Of a stretch of DNA of 64,000 nucleotides, positions 27,847 through 35,937 are shown in pieces. The position numbers were made by a program, and so were the translations under genes. The DNA lies in NCBI RefSeq assembly GCF_024649945.1, contig NZ_JANKMS010000007.1, forward strand, positions 1 through 64,000. Direction: 5' to 3'. The stretch comes from Flavobacterium panacis (GTDB lineage: Bacteria; Bacteroidota; Bacteroidia; Flavobacteriales; Flavobacteriaceae). Every line of letters begins with the position of its first letter. Positions within the stretch are counted from its first letter, which is position 1. The notes under the pieces are model-generated. The model saw nothing but the letters and a program-made list of their open reading frames with translations. It was not told where the DNA came from and did not search any database.

Positions 27847-27945
27847 TTTACGCAGATTATGAGAATCTTAAGAGGTTTAATCTGATTTTAATAGAATAAA
27901 AATCCGGTTGCATTTGCCAAAAGCCTTTTAAAATCTGCGTGAAAT
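27847..27945. repeat. AAATCTGCGTGAAA-type inverted repeat, copy B
   Basis: Starts with TTTTACGCAGATT and ends with AAAATCTGCGTGAAAT. It is the same family as copy A, about 145 bases further, in the gap between hisS and tRNA-Trp. Confidence 0.7.
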
Positions 27946-27947
27946 AG

Positions 27948-27978
27948 TTGCGGGACAAGAAAAAATGCTTTTAATTTG
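27948..27978 (+). promoter_or_regulatory. Promoter of tRNA-Trp
   Basis: TTG at 27948-27950 and TTAATTTG at 27971-27978 are separated by 20 bases, close to the Bacteroidota consensus with one change; the tRNA begins 13 bases downstream. Confidence 0.5.
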
Positions 27979-27990
27979 CCACCTCAAGTT

Positions 27991-28061
27991 ACGGGCGTAG
28001 TTCAAGGGTAGAATAGCGGTCTCCAAAACCGTTGATGGGGGTTCGAATCCCTCCGCCCGTG
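27991..28061 (+). tRNA. tRNA-Trp (anticodon CCA)
   Basis: A 71-nt cloverleaf. The acceptor stem ACGGGCG (27991-27997) pairs with CGCCCGT (28054-28060) and is followed by discriminator G. The anticodon stem and loop GCGGTCTCCAAAACCGT carries CCA, and the T arm is GGGGTTCGAATCCCTC. The 3' CCA tail is not encoded. It is the only RNA gene in the window, flanked by a promoter and a perfect hairpin terminator. Confidence 0.95.
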
Positions 28062-28103
28062 CAAAAAAACAATGACAATCTTGTCATATAAAAGCTCAAG
28101 CAT

Positions 28104-28140
28104 AAAAAAAAGCTTCGTCTCTATAGGCGAAGCTTTTTTT
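28104..28140 (+). terminator. Terminator after tRNA-Trp
   Basis: A perfect 13-bp stem of seven A residues then GCTTCG, and its complement ending in a T-run; 43 bases after the tRNA. Confidence 0.85.
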
Positions 28141-28332
28141 AATATAAGGTAAATTTGAATTAATAATTATTTTGAGGCCGAGGCCAACCCTTAAATTCAA
28201 TTTTGGTGGTAATAATTTATGCTTTTATGCTATCAAAGATAAAATAACTATAACGTAATAGTCTTAAAATTATACTAAATTTTAATTGGTTATTTTTGTT
28301 TTTTAAAAGTCTCATAATTAATAAAGTGACAA

Positions 28333-28365
28333 TTTGACATTTTACAAGATTTGGCAGTACTTTTG
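28333..28365 (+). promoter_or_regulatory. Promoter of grpE-dnaJ
   Basis: TTTG at 28333-28336 and TACTTTTG at 28358-28365 with a 21-base spacer form one of the best Bacteroidota-type promoters in the window. grpE starts 24 bases downstream. Confidence 0.8.
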
Positions 28366-28388
28366 CAATCCAACAAAAAGAAATAAAA

Positions 28389-28967
28389 ATGAAGTTTAAA
28401 AATATTTTTAAAAATAAAAGTAATATGACTACGGAAAATACAGAATTCGATCAGGAATTAGATGATGCAACGATAGAGACTAACGCTAATGGAGAGCAGT
28501 TAATTGTTGAAGAATTAAGTGTTGAAGAGCAATTGGCTCAAGACTTGGCTAAAGAAAAAGATAAGTTTTTGAGATTATTCGCCGAATTTGAAAATTACAA
28601 AAAAAGAACTTCAAAAGAGCGTCTTGAATTATTTAAAACAGCAAACCAAGAAGTTTTATTGGCAATGCTTCCAGTTTTAGATGATTTTGACAGAGCTGCT
28701 GTAGAAATCAACAAATCTGAGGACGAAAACCTTAAAAAAGGAGTAGAGTTAATTCATGAAAAATTGAAAAATACTTTAATTTCTAAAGGTTTGGAACAAG
28801 TTGAAATTCAAGCAGGAGATGCTTTTAATGCTGATATCGCTGAGGCAATCACTCAAATTCCAGCTCCGTCTGACAAATTAAAAGGGAAAATTGTTGATGT
28901 TATTGAAAAAGGATACAAATTAGGAGACAAAATTATTCGTTTCCCTAAAGTTGTTGTTGGAAACTAA
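28389..28967 (+). CDS. grpE: Nucleotide exchange factor GrpE
   Basis: Releases ADP from DnaK in the Hsp70 cycle. An acidic N-terminus is followed by a long coiled coil (LAQDLAKEKDKFLRLFAEFE), the family segment NYKKRTSKER, ANQEVLLAMLPVLDDFDRA, and the beta-wing domain ending in GYKLGDKIIRFPKVVVG. Length 192 is normal. The ATG at 28425 (MTTENTEFDQE) is an alternative start 12 codons in. It is followed 77 bases later by dnaJ. Confidence 0.95.
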   Translation: MKFKNIFKNKSNMTTENTEFDQELDDATIETNANGEQLIVEELSVEEQLAQDLAKEKDKFLRLFAEFENYKKRTSKERLELFKTANQEVLLAMLPVLDDFDRAAVEINKSEDENLKKGVELIHEKLKNTLISKGLEQVEIQAGDAFNADIAEAITQIPAPSDKLKGKIVDVIEKGYKLGDKIIRFPKVVVGN

Positions 28968-29044
28968 AATACAGGAAGTTTCAGAAATTCAGTTTTTTAA
29001 AATTGGAATTTGGAATTTTTAAGATTTGGAATTTAATCTAGATT

Positions 29045-30154
29045 ATGAAAAAAGATTTTTACGAAATACTAGGCATTTCAAAAAATGCTGATGCTGCCGA
29101 AATTAAAAAAGCATACAGAAAAAGTGCTTTAAAATACCACCCTGATAAAAACCCAGGCGACAAAGAGGCAGAAGAAAACTTTAAATTGGCAGCAGAAGCT
29201 TATGAAGTTTTAAGTGATCCGCAGAAAAAAGCGAAATACGATCAATACGGACATCAAGCATTTGATGGTTCTGGCGGATTTGGCGGCGGTCACGGCGGTA
29301 TGAATATGGATGACATTTTCAGCCAATTTGGTGATATTTTTGGTGGCGGATTTGGCGGTTTCGGAGGCGGAGGCGGAGGTCCTCGTCGTGCTAAAGGAAG
29401 CAATCTTCGAATTAAAGTGAAATTGACTTTAGAAGAAATTGCAAATGGAGTAGAGAAAAAAGTAAAAGTAAAACGTAAAGTTCAGGCAAAAGGTGTAACG
29501 TATAAAACTTGTACGACTTGTAATGGTCAAGGTCAAGTAATGCGTGTAACCAATACCATTTTAGGAAGAATGCAATCTGCGTCAACTTGTCCTACTTGTG
29601 GCGGTTCTGGTCAGATTTTAGATAAAAAACCTTCTGAGGCAGATTCTCAAGGAATGGTTCAAGAAGACGAAACGGTTTCAATCAAAATTCCTGCGGGAGT
29701 TGTTGACGGAATGCAGTTAAAAGTGGCTAATAAGGGTAACGACGCACCAGGGAACAGTATTCCTGGAGATTTAATTGTTGCCATTGAAGAAGTTGAGCAC
29801 GAATTCTTGAAACGTGAAGGTGAAAATGTTCACTTCGATTTATATATCAGTTTCCCTGAAGCTGTTTTGGGAGCTTCTAAAGATATTGAAGCAATCAACG
29901 GAAAAGTTCGTATTAAATTAGAAGAAGGAATCCAGTCTGGAAAAATCTTAAGATTAAAAGGAAAAGGAATTCCAAGTTTAAATGGTTACGGAAGCGGAGA
30001 TTTACTAGTTCACGTAAACGTTTGGACTCCAAAAACATTAAATAAAGAGCAAAAACAATTCTTTGAAAATGCTTTAAACGACGAGCACTTTGCTCCAAGT
30101 CCAGAGAAATCAGAGAAATCATTCTTTGAAAAAGTAAAAGATATGTTTTCATAA
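29045..30154 (+). CDS. dnaJ: Chaperone DnaJ with a half zinc finger
   Basis: Hsp40 co-chaperone that delivers substrates to DnaK and stimulates its ATPase. The J domain has HPD at 32-34; a long G/F region follows (about 74-113, GGFGGFGGGGGG). The zinc-finger region contains only two CxxCxGxG motifs, C156-G163 and C182-G189, where the classical protein has four. By comparison with E. coli DnaJ these look like motifs 2 and 3, which form zinc site II, whereas motifs 1 and 4 of site I are gone. The C-terminal substrate domains are normal. The same shortening appears in other flavobacterial DnaJ proteins I recall. Confidence 0.95.
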   Translation: MKKDFYEILGISKNADAAEIKKAYRKSALKYHPDKNPGDKEAEENFKLAAEAYEVLSDPQKKAKYDQYGHQAFDGSGGFGGGHGGMNMDDIFSQFGDIFGGGFGGFGGGGGGPRRAKGSNLRIKVKLTLEEIANGVEKKVKVKRKVQAKGVTYKTCTTCNGQGQVMRVTNTILGRMQSASTCPTCGGSGQILDKKPSEADSQGMVQEDETVSIKIPAGVVDGMQLKVANKGNDAPGNSIPGDLIVAIEEVEHEFLKREGENVHFDLYISFPEAVLGASKDIEAINGKVRIKLEEGIQSGKILRLKGKGIPSLNGYGSGDLLVHVNVWTPKTLNKEQKQFFENALNDEHFAPSPEKSEKSFFEKVKDMFS

Positions 30155-30182
30155 TCTGAACTTTTTTTAAATTAATATATTG

Positions 30183-30218
30183 AAAACCCATTCTAACGCA
30201 AATTAGAATGGGTTTTTT
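30183..30218 (+). terminator. Terminator of grpE-dnaJ
   Basis: A 13-bp stem with AAAACCCATTCTA and its complement around an 8-base loop, ending in a T-run, 29 bases after the dnaJ stop codon. Confidence 0.85.
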
Positions 30219-30311
30219 ATGTTATATAACACAATTTCGCTTCGAATTATTTACTTTTACAGTCGCTGAGTCTTAACAGGCGAAGTAACGCAGTAAATCC
30301 TTAAAAATAAC

Positions 30312-31256
30312 ATGAGCAACTTACTTGAAGTACGTAACGTCGTAAAACAATACGGCGATTATGTAGCGCTTAACGAAGTTTCATTAAATGTGCCAAAAGG
30401 CAGTATATATGGACTTTTAGGTCCGAATGGAGCTGGAAAAACTTCTCTTATCAGAATCATAAACCAAATTACAATGCCCGATAGTGGCGAAATAATTTTG
30501 GATGGTGAAAAACTACAACCCAAACACGTACAAACTATCGGATACCTTCCAGAAGAAAGAGGTTTGTATAGCTCTATGAAAGTGGGCGAGCAATGTTTGT
30601 ATTTGGCTCAGATGAAAGGACTTTCTAAAACTGAAGCCAAAAAACAATTGGATTATTGGTTTGATCGTTTAGGAATTCAAGGTTGGTGGAACAAGAAAAT
30701 CCAAGAACTTTCTAAAGGAATGGCGCAGAAAATCCAATTTGTTGTTTGCGTATTGCATAAACCAAAATTGCTGATTTTAGATGAACCTTTCTCTGGATTT
30801 GATCCTGTTAATGCTAATATTATTAAAGATGAAATTTTGGCATTAAAAGAACAAGGTTCAACTATTATTTTCTCAACACACCGAATGGAAAGTGTAGAAG
30901 AACTTTGTGAAAATATTGCTTTAATTCATAAATCAAATAAACTAATTGAAGGAAAAGTGGGTGATGTAAAACGTCAGTTTCGTACTCATAGTTTTGAAGT
31001 AGGAATTTTGACAAATAATGTTGAAGGTTTGATGTATGATATTACACAAAAATTTACTGTTTCTCCTGCCAGTTTTAAATCTTTAAATGATGATTTGAAA
31101 TTAAATATTCAAATTGGAGATTCTTCACCAAATGAATTATTACATCTTTTAACGCAACGCGGACAAGTAACACACTTTGTGGAAAAAATTCCAAGTATAA
31201 ACGATATTTTTATTCAGACAGTAACTGAAAACAAGAAGTTAAATTCCAATAATTAA
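30312..31256 (+). CDS. ABC transporter ATP-binding protein (NatA-like)
   Basis: A 314-residue ATPase. Walker A GPNGAGKT (37-44), signature LSKGMAQK and Walker B LLILDEPFSGFD are intact, with a C-terminal extension that is common in ABC-2-type exporters. The H-loop is in STHRMESVEEL. Its partner is the permease 69 bp downstream; the pair resembles NatAB sodium exporters and related ABC-2 systems. The substrate is unknown. Confidence 0.9.
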   Translation: MSNLLEVRNVVKQYGDYVALNEVSLNVPKGSIYGLLGPNGAGKTSLIRIINQITMPDSGEIILDGEKLQPKHVQTIGYLPEERGLYSSMKVGEQCLYLAQMKGLSKTEAKKQLDYWFDRLGIQGWWNKKIQELSKGMAQKIQFVVCVLHKPKLLILDEPFSGFDPVNANIIKDEILALKEQGSTIIFSTHRMESVEELCENIALIHKSNKLIEGKVGDVKRQFRTHSFEVGILTNNVEGLMYDITQKFTVSPASFKSLNDDLKLNIQIGDSSPNELLHLLTQRGQVTHFVEKIPSINDIFIQTVTENKKLNSNN

Positions 31257-31325
31257 ATTCCAAAATCCAAATTTTATACCTTGAAGTGGAATTTGGAATT
31301 TAGAATTTGAAATTTAAAAATATTT
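31255..31325. repeat. GGAATTTGGAATTT-family repeat between transporter genes
   Basis: AAATTCCAAAATCCAAATTTTA is followed after a short spacer by TGGAATTTGGAATTTA, giving a partial inverted repeat in the 69-bp gap between the ATPase and permease genes. Related runs are at 28985-29035, 36476-36519 and 39695-39736. Confidence 0.6.
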
Positions 31326-32642
31326 ATGAGTATTATTTCATTAATTATAAAAAGAGAATTTATTGCCAAAGTCCGCAATAAATCTTTTGTTGTCATGACT
31401 TTTTTGAGTCCGCTTTTATTTGTGGCTATAGCTGTTTTTATTGGTTATTTAAGTTCAATGAAAGCAGAAACCAAACGAATTGCAATTCATGACGAAACAG
31501 GACTTTTTGCTTCTGATTTTTTAAAGGAAAATAAAAAAGGAGCTGAATTCAAGTATTACAATTTATCAGAAATTGAGATTGCAGTCTTAAAAGACAGTAT
31601 TGCAAAAGAGAATTTTAATGGTTTAATTGTTATTCCGAAAACAGAAAATATTAATGATTTAGGAAGTAAAGTTGAGTTTATATCGAATGATAGTCCTAGT
31701 ATTTCTTTTATCGAAAGTACGCAGGATGTTATTGCTTCAAAAATCACGAAAATAAATTTAGAACAATTAAAACTAGATACTTTGGCAATCCAGAAAGCGC
31801 AATCAAATGTCAATATTCATTTGGTAAAAGCTTCTGGAGAAGAAAGTTTGAAAGGTTTAAATGAAATTAAAATCGGAATTGGAGGAGCATTTGGTTACTT
31901 GATTATGATGTTTATTATCATTTACGGAAACATGGTAATGAGAAGCGTAATCGAAGAAAAAACAAACCGAATTATCGAAATTATTATTTCATCGGTAAAA
32001 CCATTTCAGTTAATGATTGGAAAAATCGTTGGAACTTCATTGGCTGGAATTCTGCAATTTATGATCTGGGCAATTATTGGTTTAGGATTAATGTTTGCGG
32101 CTTCTGCTTTTTTTGGAGTAAATGTTGGCCCATCAGCCAGGATTTCACCAGAAATGATGCATTCTGCTGAGCAACAATTTTCTGGTTCAGCCCAAATGTA
32201 CATTGCAGAATTATGGAATCTGCCAATTGCCAGTATTATAATTGGTTTTGTAATTTATTTTATTGGAGGATATTTTCTATACAGTTCATTTTACGCCGCA
32301 ATTGGAGCCGCAGTTGATAATCAAACCGATTCGCAACAATTTTTACTGCCAATTATAATGCCTTTGATTTTAAGTGTATATATCGGATTTTTTACAGTTG
32401 TAAATGATCCGCACGGAACGATTGCTGTAGCGTTTTCAATGATTCCATTAACATCGCCGATTGTAATGCTAATGCGTATTCCGTTTGGCGTGCCGTGGTG
32501 GCAAATCGCAATTTCGGTATCATTATTGTTTGCTACCTTTTTCCTTGTAGTTTGGTTCGCTGCAAAAATTTACCGTGTAGGTATTTTAATGTACGGTAAA
32601 AAACCAAGCTGGAAAGAATTGTATAAATGGCTTAAATATTAG
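31326..32642 (+). CDS. ABC-2 type permease (NatB-like)
   Basis: A 438-residue membrane protein. One N-terminal helix (residues 21-45) is followed by a soluble loop of about 150 residues and five or six C-terminal helices. VIEEKTNRIIEIIISSVKP is the segment typical of ABC-2/NatB permeases. It forms an exporter with the upstream ATPase; sodium export is a family precedent only. Confidence 0.87.
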   Translation: MSIISLIIKREFIAKVRNKSFVVMTFLSPLLFVAIAVFIGYLSSMKAETKRIAIHDETGLFASDFLKENKKGAEFKYYNLSEIEIAVLKDSIAKENFNGLIVIPKTENINDLGSKVEFISNDSPSISFIESTQDVIASKITKINLEQLKLDTLAIQKAQSNVNIHLVKASGEESLKGLNEIKIGIGGAFGYLIMMFIIIYGNMVMRSVIEEKTNRIIEIIISSVKPFQLMIGKIVGTSLAGILQFMIWAIIGLGLMFAASAFFGVNVGPSARISPEMMHSAEQQFSGSAQMYIAELWNLPIASIIIGFVIYFIGGYFLYSSFYAAIGAAVDNQTDSQQFLLPIIMPLILSVYIGFFTVVNDPHGTIAVAFSMIPLTSPIVMLMRIPFGVPWWQIAISVSLLFATFFLVVWFAAKIYRVGILMYGKKPSWKELYKWLKY

Positions 32643-32652
32643 TTTTTAAGTT

Positions 32653-32813
32653 ACAAAGTGACAGAGAGACAAAGTAGCAAAGGTTTTTATTTTGATGCTT
32701 TGAATTGTGGCTACTTTGAATCTTAAGAAAGATTGTATAACGGTTGTAAGGTATGAAATGGCGAGAAAGATTTTAAACTTTGTCCCTTTGTCCCTTTGCA
32801 ACTTTGAACCTTT
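32653..32813. repeat. Long imperfect inverted repeat, CAAAGTNNCAAAGG type
   Basis: Arm 1 at 32653-32687 (ACAAAGTGACAGAGAGACAA and onward) and arm 2 at 32776-32813 (ACTTTGTCCCTTTGTCCCTT and onward) are imperfectly complementary over about 35 bases around an 88-base spacer. It fills the 179-bp gap between the NatB-like gene and the response regulator. Confidence 0.65.
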
Positions 32814-32821
32814 AAAAAAGA

Positions 32822-33985
32822 ATGAGTAAAATACTAATTATCGAAGACGAAGCAGCGATCAGAAGAGTTTTGGTGAAAATATTATCAGAAGAAAATGATT
32901 CGTATCAAGTTGATGAAGCTGAAGATGGTGTTGCGGGACTTGAAAAAATAAAAAACAACGATTACGATTTGGTTTTGTGCGATATCAAAATGCCAAAAAT
33001 GGACGGTGTTGAGGTTTTAGAAGAAGTAAAAAAGATAAAACCAGAAATTCCGATGGTGATGATTTCAGGTCATGGCGATATGGAAACTGCGATTCATACG
33101 ATGCGTTTAGGAGCTTTTGATTATATCTCAAAACCACCAGATTTAAATCGTTTACTGAATACGGTTCGCAATGCTTTAGATAAAAAACAATTAGTTGTTG
33201 AGAATAAAATTCTAAAGAAAAAAGTCAGCAAAAATTACGAAATGATTGGTGATAGCGAATCTATCAATCATATCAAAGTGATGATTGATAAAGTAGCTCA
33301 AACCGAAGCCAGAGTTTTGATTACCGGACCAAACGGAACAGGAAAAGAATTAGTAGCACATCAATTACATGAAAAAAGCGAGCGTTCTAATTTTCCTTTA
33401 ATTGAAGTGAACTGTGCAGCTATTCCGAGTGAATTGATTGAAAGTGAATTGTTCGGGCATGTAAAAGGTGCTTTTACATCGGCAGTGAAAGATCGTGCAG
33501 GAAAATTTGAAGCAGCCGATAAAGGAACTATTTTCTTAGATGAAATTGGCGATATGAGTCTTTCGGCGCAAGCCAAAGTTTTAAGAGCACTTCAAGAAAG
33601 TATGATTACAAGAGTAGGTGCCGATAAAGATATTAAAGTTGATGTTCGTGTCGTTGCGGCAACGAATAAAGATTTAAAAACAGAAATTGCCGAAGGTCGT
33701 TTCCGTGAAGATTTATACCATCGTCTGGCTGTAATTTTGATAAAAGTTCCACCTTTGAATGAAAGACGTGATGATATTCCAGCATTGATTAAGCACTTTG
33801 CAGAGAAAATCGCTTCAGAACAAGGAAATGCTGTTAAAGTATTTTCAGCACAAGCTATCAAATTATTGCAAGAATACGATTGGACGGGAAATATTCGTGA
33901 ACTCCGAAATGTTGTAGAAAGATTGATTATTTTGGGAGGAAACGAAATCTCTGAAACAGATGTAAAGCTGTTTGCAAGTAAATAA
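32822..33985 (+). CDS. Sigma-54 activator-type response regulator lacking a DNA-binding domain
   Basis: A 387-residue NtrC-family protein. The receiver domain (1-120) has acidic residues at the N-terminus, phosphoacceptor D54 and K104. The AAA+ domain (about 140-385) has Walker A GPNGTGKE (169-176), Walker B GTIFLDEIGD (235 on) and the sigma-54 contact loop as GAFTSA (216-221), not GAFTGA. The protein ends with the AAA lid (NIRELRNVVERLIILGG) and a few more residues, with no Fis-type helix-turn-helix. No histidine kinase is nearby. It may activate sigma-54 promoters from solution, as known for a few such proteins. Confidence 0.88.
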   Translation: MSKILIIEDEAAIRRVLVKILSEENDSYQVDEAEDGVAGLEKIKNNDYDLVLCDIKMPKMDGVEVLEEVKKIKPEIPMVMISGHGDMETAIHTMRLGAFDYISKPPDLNRLLNTVRNALDKKQLVVENKILKKKVSKNYEMIGDSESINHIKVMIDKVAQTEARVLITGPNGTGKELVAHQLHEKSERSNFPLIEVNCAAIPSELIESELFGHVKGAFTSAVKDRAGKFEAADKGTIFLDEIGDMSLSAQAKVLRALQESMITRVGADKDIKVDVRVVAATNKDLKTEIAEGRFREDLYHRLAVILIKVPPLNERRDDIPALIKHFAEKIASEQGNAVKVFSAQAIKLLQEYDWTGNIRELRNVVERLIILGGNEISETDVKLFASK

Positions 33986-34037
33986 ATGATTTAGTTTTTC
34001 AATCTGAAATCTAAAGTCATAAATCTAAAATTTAGAA

Positions 34038-34697
34038 ATGAAACTAAAAAAAATAAACGAGAAATTACAAGACGGTTTAATCGAATATGGTTTAACTGAA
34101 GCAAATGCTTTGCAGATGGAAACTTTTTCGACCATAAAAAGTGGTGCAGATTGTGTGATTATTTCTCCAAAAGGAAGTGGAAAAACAACAACGATTGTTT
34201 TAAATGTAATTCAGCAATTAGCAGGAAAAACAGAAGAATCCCCAAGAGCGTTGATTATTGTTGAAGACAAAGCGAAAGTTTTAGAAATGGTAGATCTTTT
34301 TAATAAATATGGAAAATATACCAATTTAGAGATCTATGGCGTAAACGAAAAAGGCGATATGGATTACGATAAAAACTACGTTTCTACAGGAATCGATGTT
34401 TTAATTGGAACGCCAACCAAGTTAAACGATATGTTCAGCACGGCGGGTTACAATGTAAATCGTCTAAAAATGTTTATTGTGGATGATGCAGATCCAATTT
34501 TGAAATTACGTCATGATCCAAAAATCACGCGTATTTCTAACAGTATTGCTAAAGTGCAACGAATTATCTTTTCTGAAACTTTGACAGAACGTATCGAAAT
34601 TTTGGCAGACAAAATCATGGTCGAACCTTATTTGTTTGATATGGACGAAGATGGAGAAGAGCTTGATGAGGAAGAAGACGATATTGAAGAAGAATAA
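34038..34697 (+). CDS. Single-domain DEAD-box-like protein
   Basis: A 219-residue protein with only the first RecA domain of a DEAD-box helicase. A Q-motif-like ALQMETF, Walker A SPKGSGKTT (43-51), motif Ib-like GTPTKL (124-129), motif II as DDAD (149-152) and motif III as SET (179-181) are visible. The second RecA domain, with its arginine finger, is absent and there is no downstream gene that could supply it. The C-terminus ends in a strongly acidic tail (EELDEEEDDIEEE). It could bind RNA or ATP but a full helicase cycle is unlikely; the role is unknown. Confidence 0.78.
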   Translation: MKLKKINEKLQDGLIEYGLTEANALQMETFSTIKSGADCVIISPKGSGKTTTIVLNVIQQLAGKTEESPRALIIVEDKAKVLEMVDLFNKYGKYTNLEIYGVNEKGDMDYDKNYVSTGIDVLIGTPTKLNDMFSTAGYNVNRLKMFIVDDADPILKLRHDPKITRISNSIAKVQRIIFSETLTERIEILADKIMVEPYLFDMDEDGEELDEEEDDIEEE

Positions 34698-34699
34698 AA

Positions 34700-34806
34700 A
34701 ATAGTTTACAGTCCCGGTTAACAGTTTGATATTGGAAATCGGGATTTTTTTATAAATAGTTTTAGTAAGCGGTTTAATTGAAAACTGTGACTGAGACTAA
34801 AAACTT
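34700..34806. repeat. ACTG-family repeat after the DEAD-like gene
   Basis: Begins with ATAGTTTACAGTCCCGG and ends with GAAAACTGTGACTGAGACT. The two ends are the same family as the elements at 5405, 24708 and 35048, here separated by about 60 bases. The intervening AATCGGGATTTTTTT might be a weak terminator. Confidence 0.6.
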
Positions 34807-34824
34807 AATAACAAAAAGAGTATC

Positions 34825-35043
34825 ATGGGATTAATGAAAGTATTTTCAGGAAGCGAAATATTAGCAATTGCTTTACAAGAAAGATTAGAAGAAGCAGGAG
34901 TAGAAACAGTAAAAAAAGATAATATTCAGTCGGCTCGTTTGGGAGGTTTTGGTCAAACAGATTTGGCTGTTGAGGTTTTTATTCAGGAAACCGATTTTGC
35001 AAAAGCAAATCCTGTTATCGAAGAATTTAGAATGAGCCTTTAA
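34825..35043 (+). CDS. Small DUF2007-like protein
   Basis: A 72-residue protein. MGLMKVFSGSEILAIALQER, with EAGVETVKKDNIQS and the hydrophobic strands VEVFIQE, resembles the DUF2007 "putative signal-transducing" ferredoxin-like domain. No catalytic motif is seen. ACTG-family repeats flank it on both sides. Confidence 0.65.
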   Translation: MGLMKVFSGSEILAIALQERLEEAGVETVKKDNIQSARLGGFGQTDLAVEVFIQETDFAKANPVIEEFRMSL

Positions 35044-35047
35044 AAAA

Positions 35048-35120
35048 GTGTTCAGTGTTCAGTCACAGTTCTCAGTCTCATAACTGTAAACTGTGACTGA
35101 AAACTGTGACTGAAAACTAA
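35048..35120. repeat. ACTG-family inverted repeat
   Basis: TTCAGTCACAGTTCTCAGT followed by ACTGTAAACTGTGACTGAAA and another ACTGTGACTGAAAACT gives two mutually complementary halves. It separates the DUF2007-like gene from the Cof-type phosphatase. Confidence 0.7.
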
Positions 35121-35127
35121 AAAAAAC

Positions 35128-35931
35128 ATGCAATACAAAATGTTAGTGCTCGACATGGATGATACCTTGTTGACAGACGATCATAAAATATCAGATTTAA
35201 ATAAAAAAGTAATATTAGAAGCTCAAGCAAAGGGGGTTTATGTTGTTCTGGCTTCGGGACGACCAACAATTGCAATGACTTCTTATGCAAAAGAATTGGA
35301 ACTAGATTTAAACGATTCGTATATCATTTCGTTTAATGGAGCTATTGTAAGTACTGTAAAAGACGATTTAATTTTATTTGAACAAAAGTTAACCGTAGAA
35401 CAAATTCACGCGTTGTACGATTATAGCGTTAAAATGAAAACAGATATCATCACTTATTTGGATGATCAAATTATAAGCGAAACAGATTCTGAATACATAG
35501 AAGTAGAAAAAGAAATAACTGGAATGGTGCACCATAAAGTTTCAGACTTTAAAAATTATGTAGACAGACCCGCAGTAAAATGTATTTTATTGCAAAAACC
35601 TGAATATTTAAAACCACTTGAAGAGGATTTAAAAAATCTGATGCCTCATTTGAGTGTTTCGATGTCGAAACCTTTTTTCTTAGAAGCAGCACAGCAGGGA
35701 ATTGATAAAGCAGCAAGTATCAAATTTTTGGCAGATAAACTGGGAATTCATCAAAGTGAAATTATTGCGGTAGGAAACGCCGGAAATGACTTAACGATGA
35801 TAGAATATGCTGGTTTAGGAGTTTGGGTTGATAATGTAACGCCTGAACTTCGCGATAAAGCCGATATAATTGTGGCTTCAAACAATAATGATGGTGTTGC
35901 TGAAGTGGTAACACGATATATTTTAAACTAA
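35128..35931 (+). CDS. Cof-type HAD phosphatase
   Basis: A 267-residue sugar-phosphate or nucleotide-phosphate phosphatase of the Cof/IIB HAD group. Motif I is LDMDDTLLTDD, motif II LASGRP, motif III a lysine in GIDKAASIKFLADKLG, and motif IV VGNAGNDLTMIEYAG; all are intact. Substrate unknown. The stop is 6 bases before the next gene. Confidence 0.9.
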   Translation: MQYKMLVLDMDDTLLTDDHKISDLNKKVILEAQAKGVYVVLASGRPTIAMTSYAKELELDLNDSYIISFNGAIVSTVKDDLILFEQKLTVEQIHALYDYSVKMKTDIITYLDDQIISETDSEYIEVEKEITGMVHHKVSDFKNYVDRPAVKCILLQKPEYLKPLEEDLKNLMPHLSVSMSKPFFLEAAQQGIDKAASIKFLADKLGIHQSEIIAVGNAGNDLTMIEYAGLGVWVDNVTPELRDKADIIVASNNNDGVAEVVTRYILN

Positions 35932-35937
35932 ATAAAG

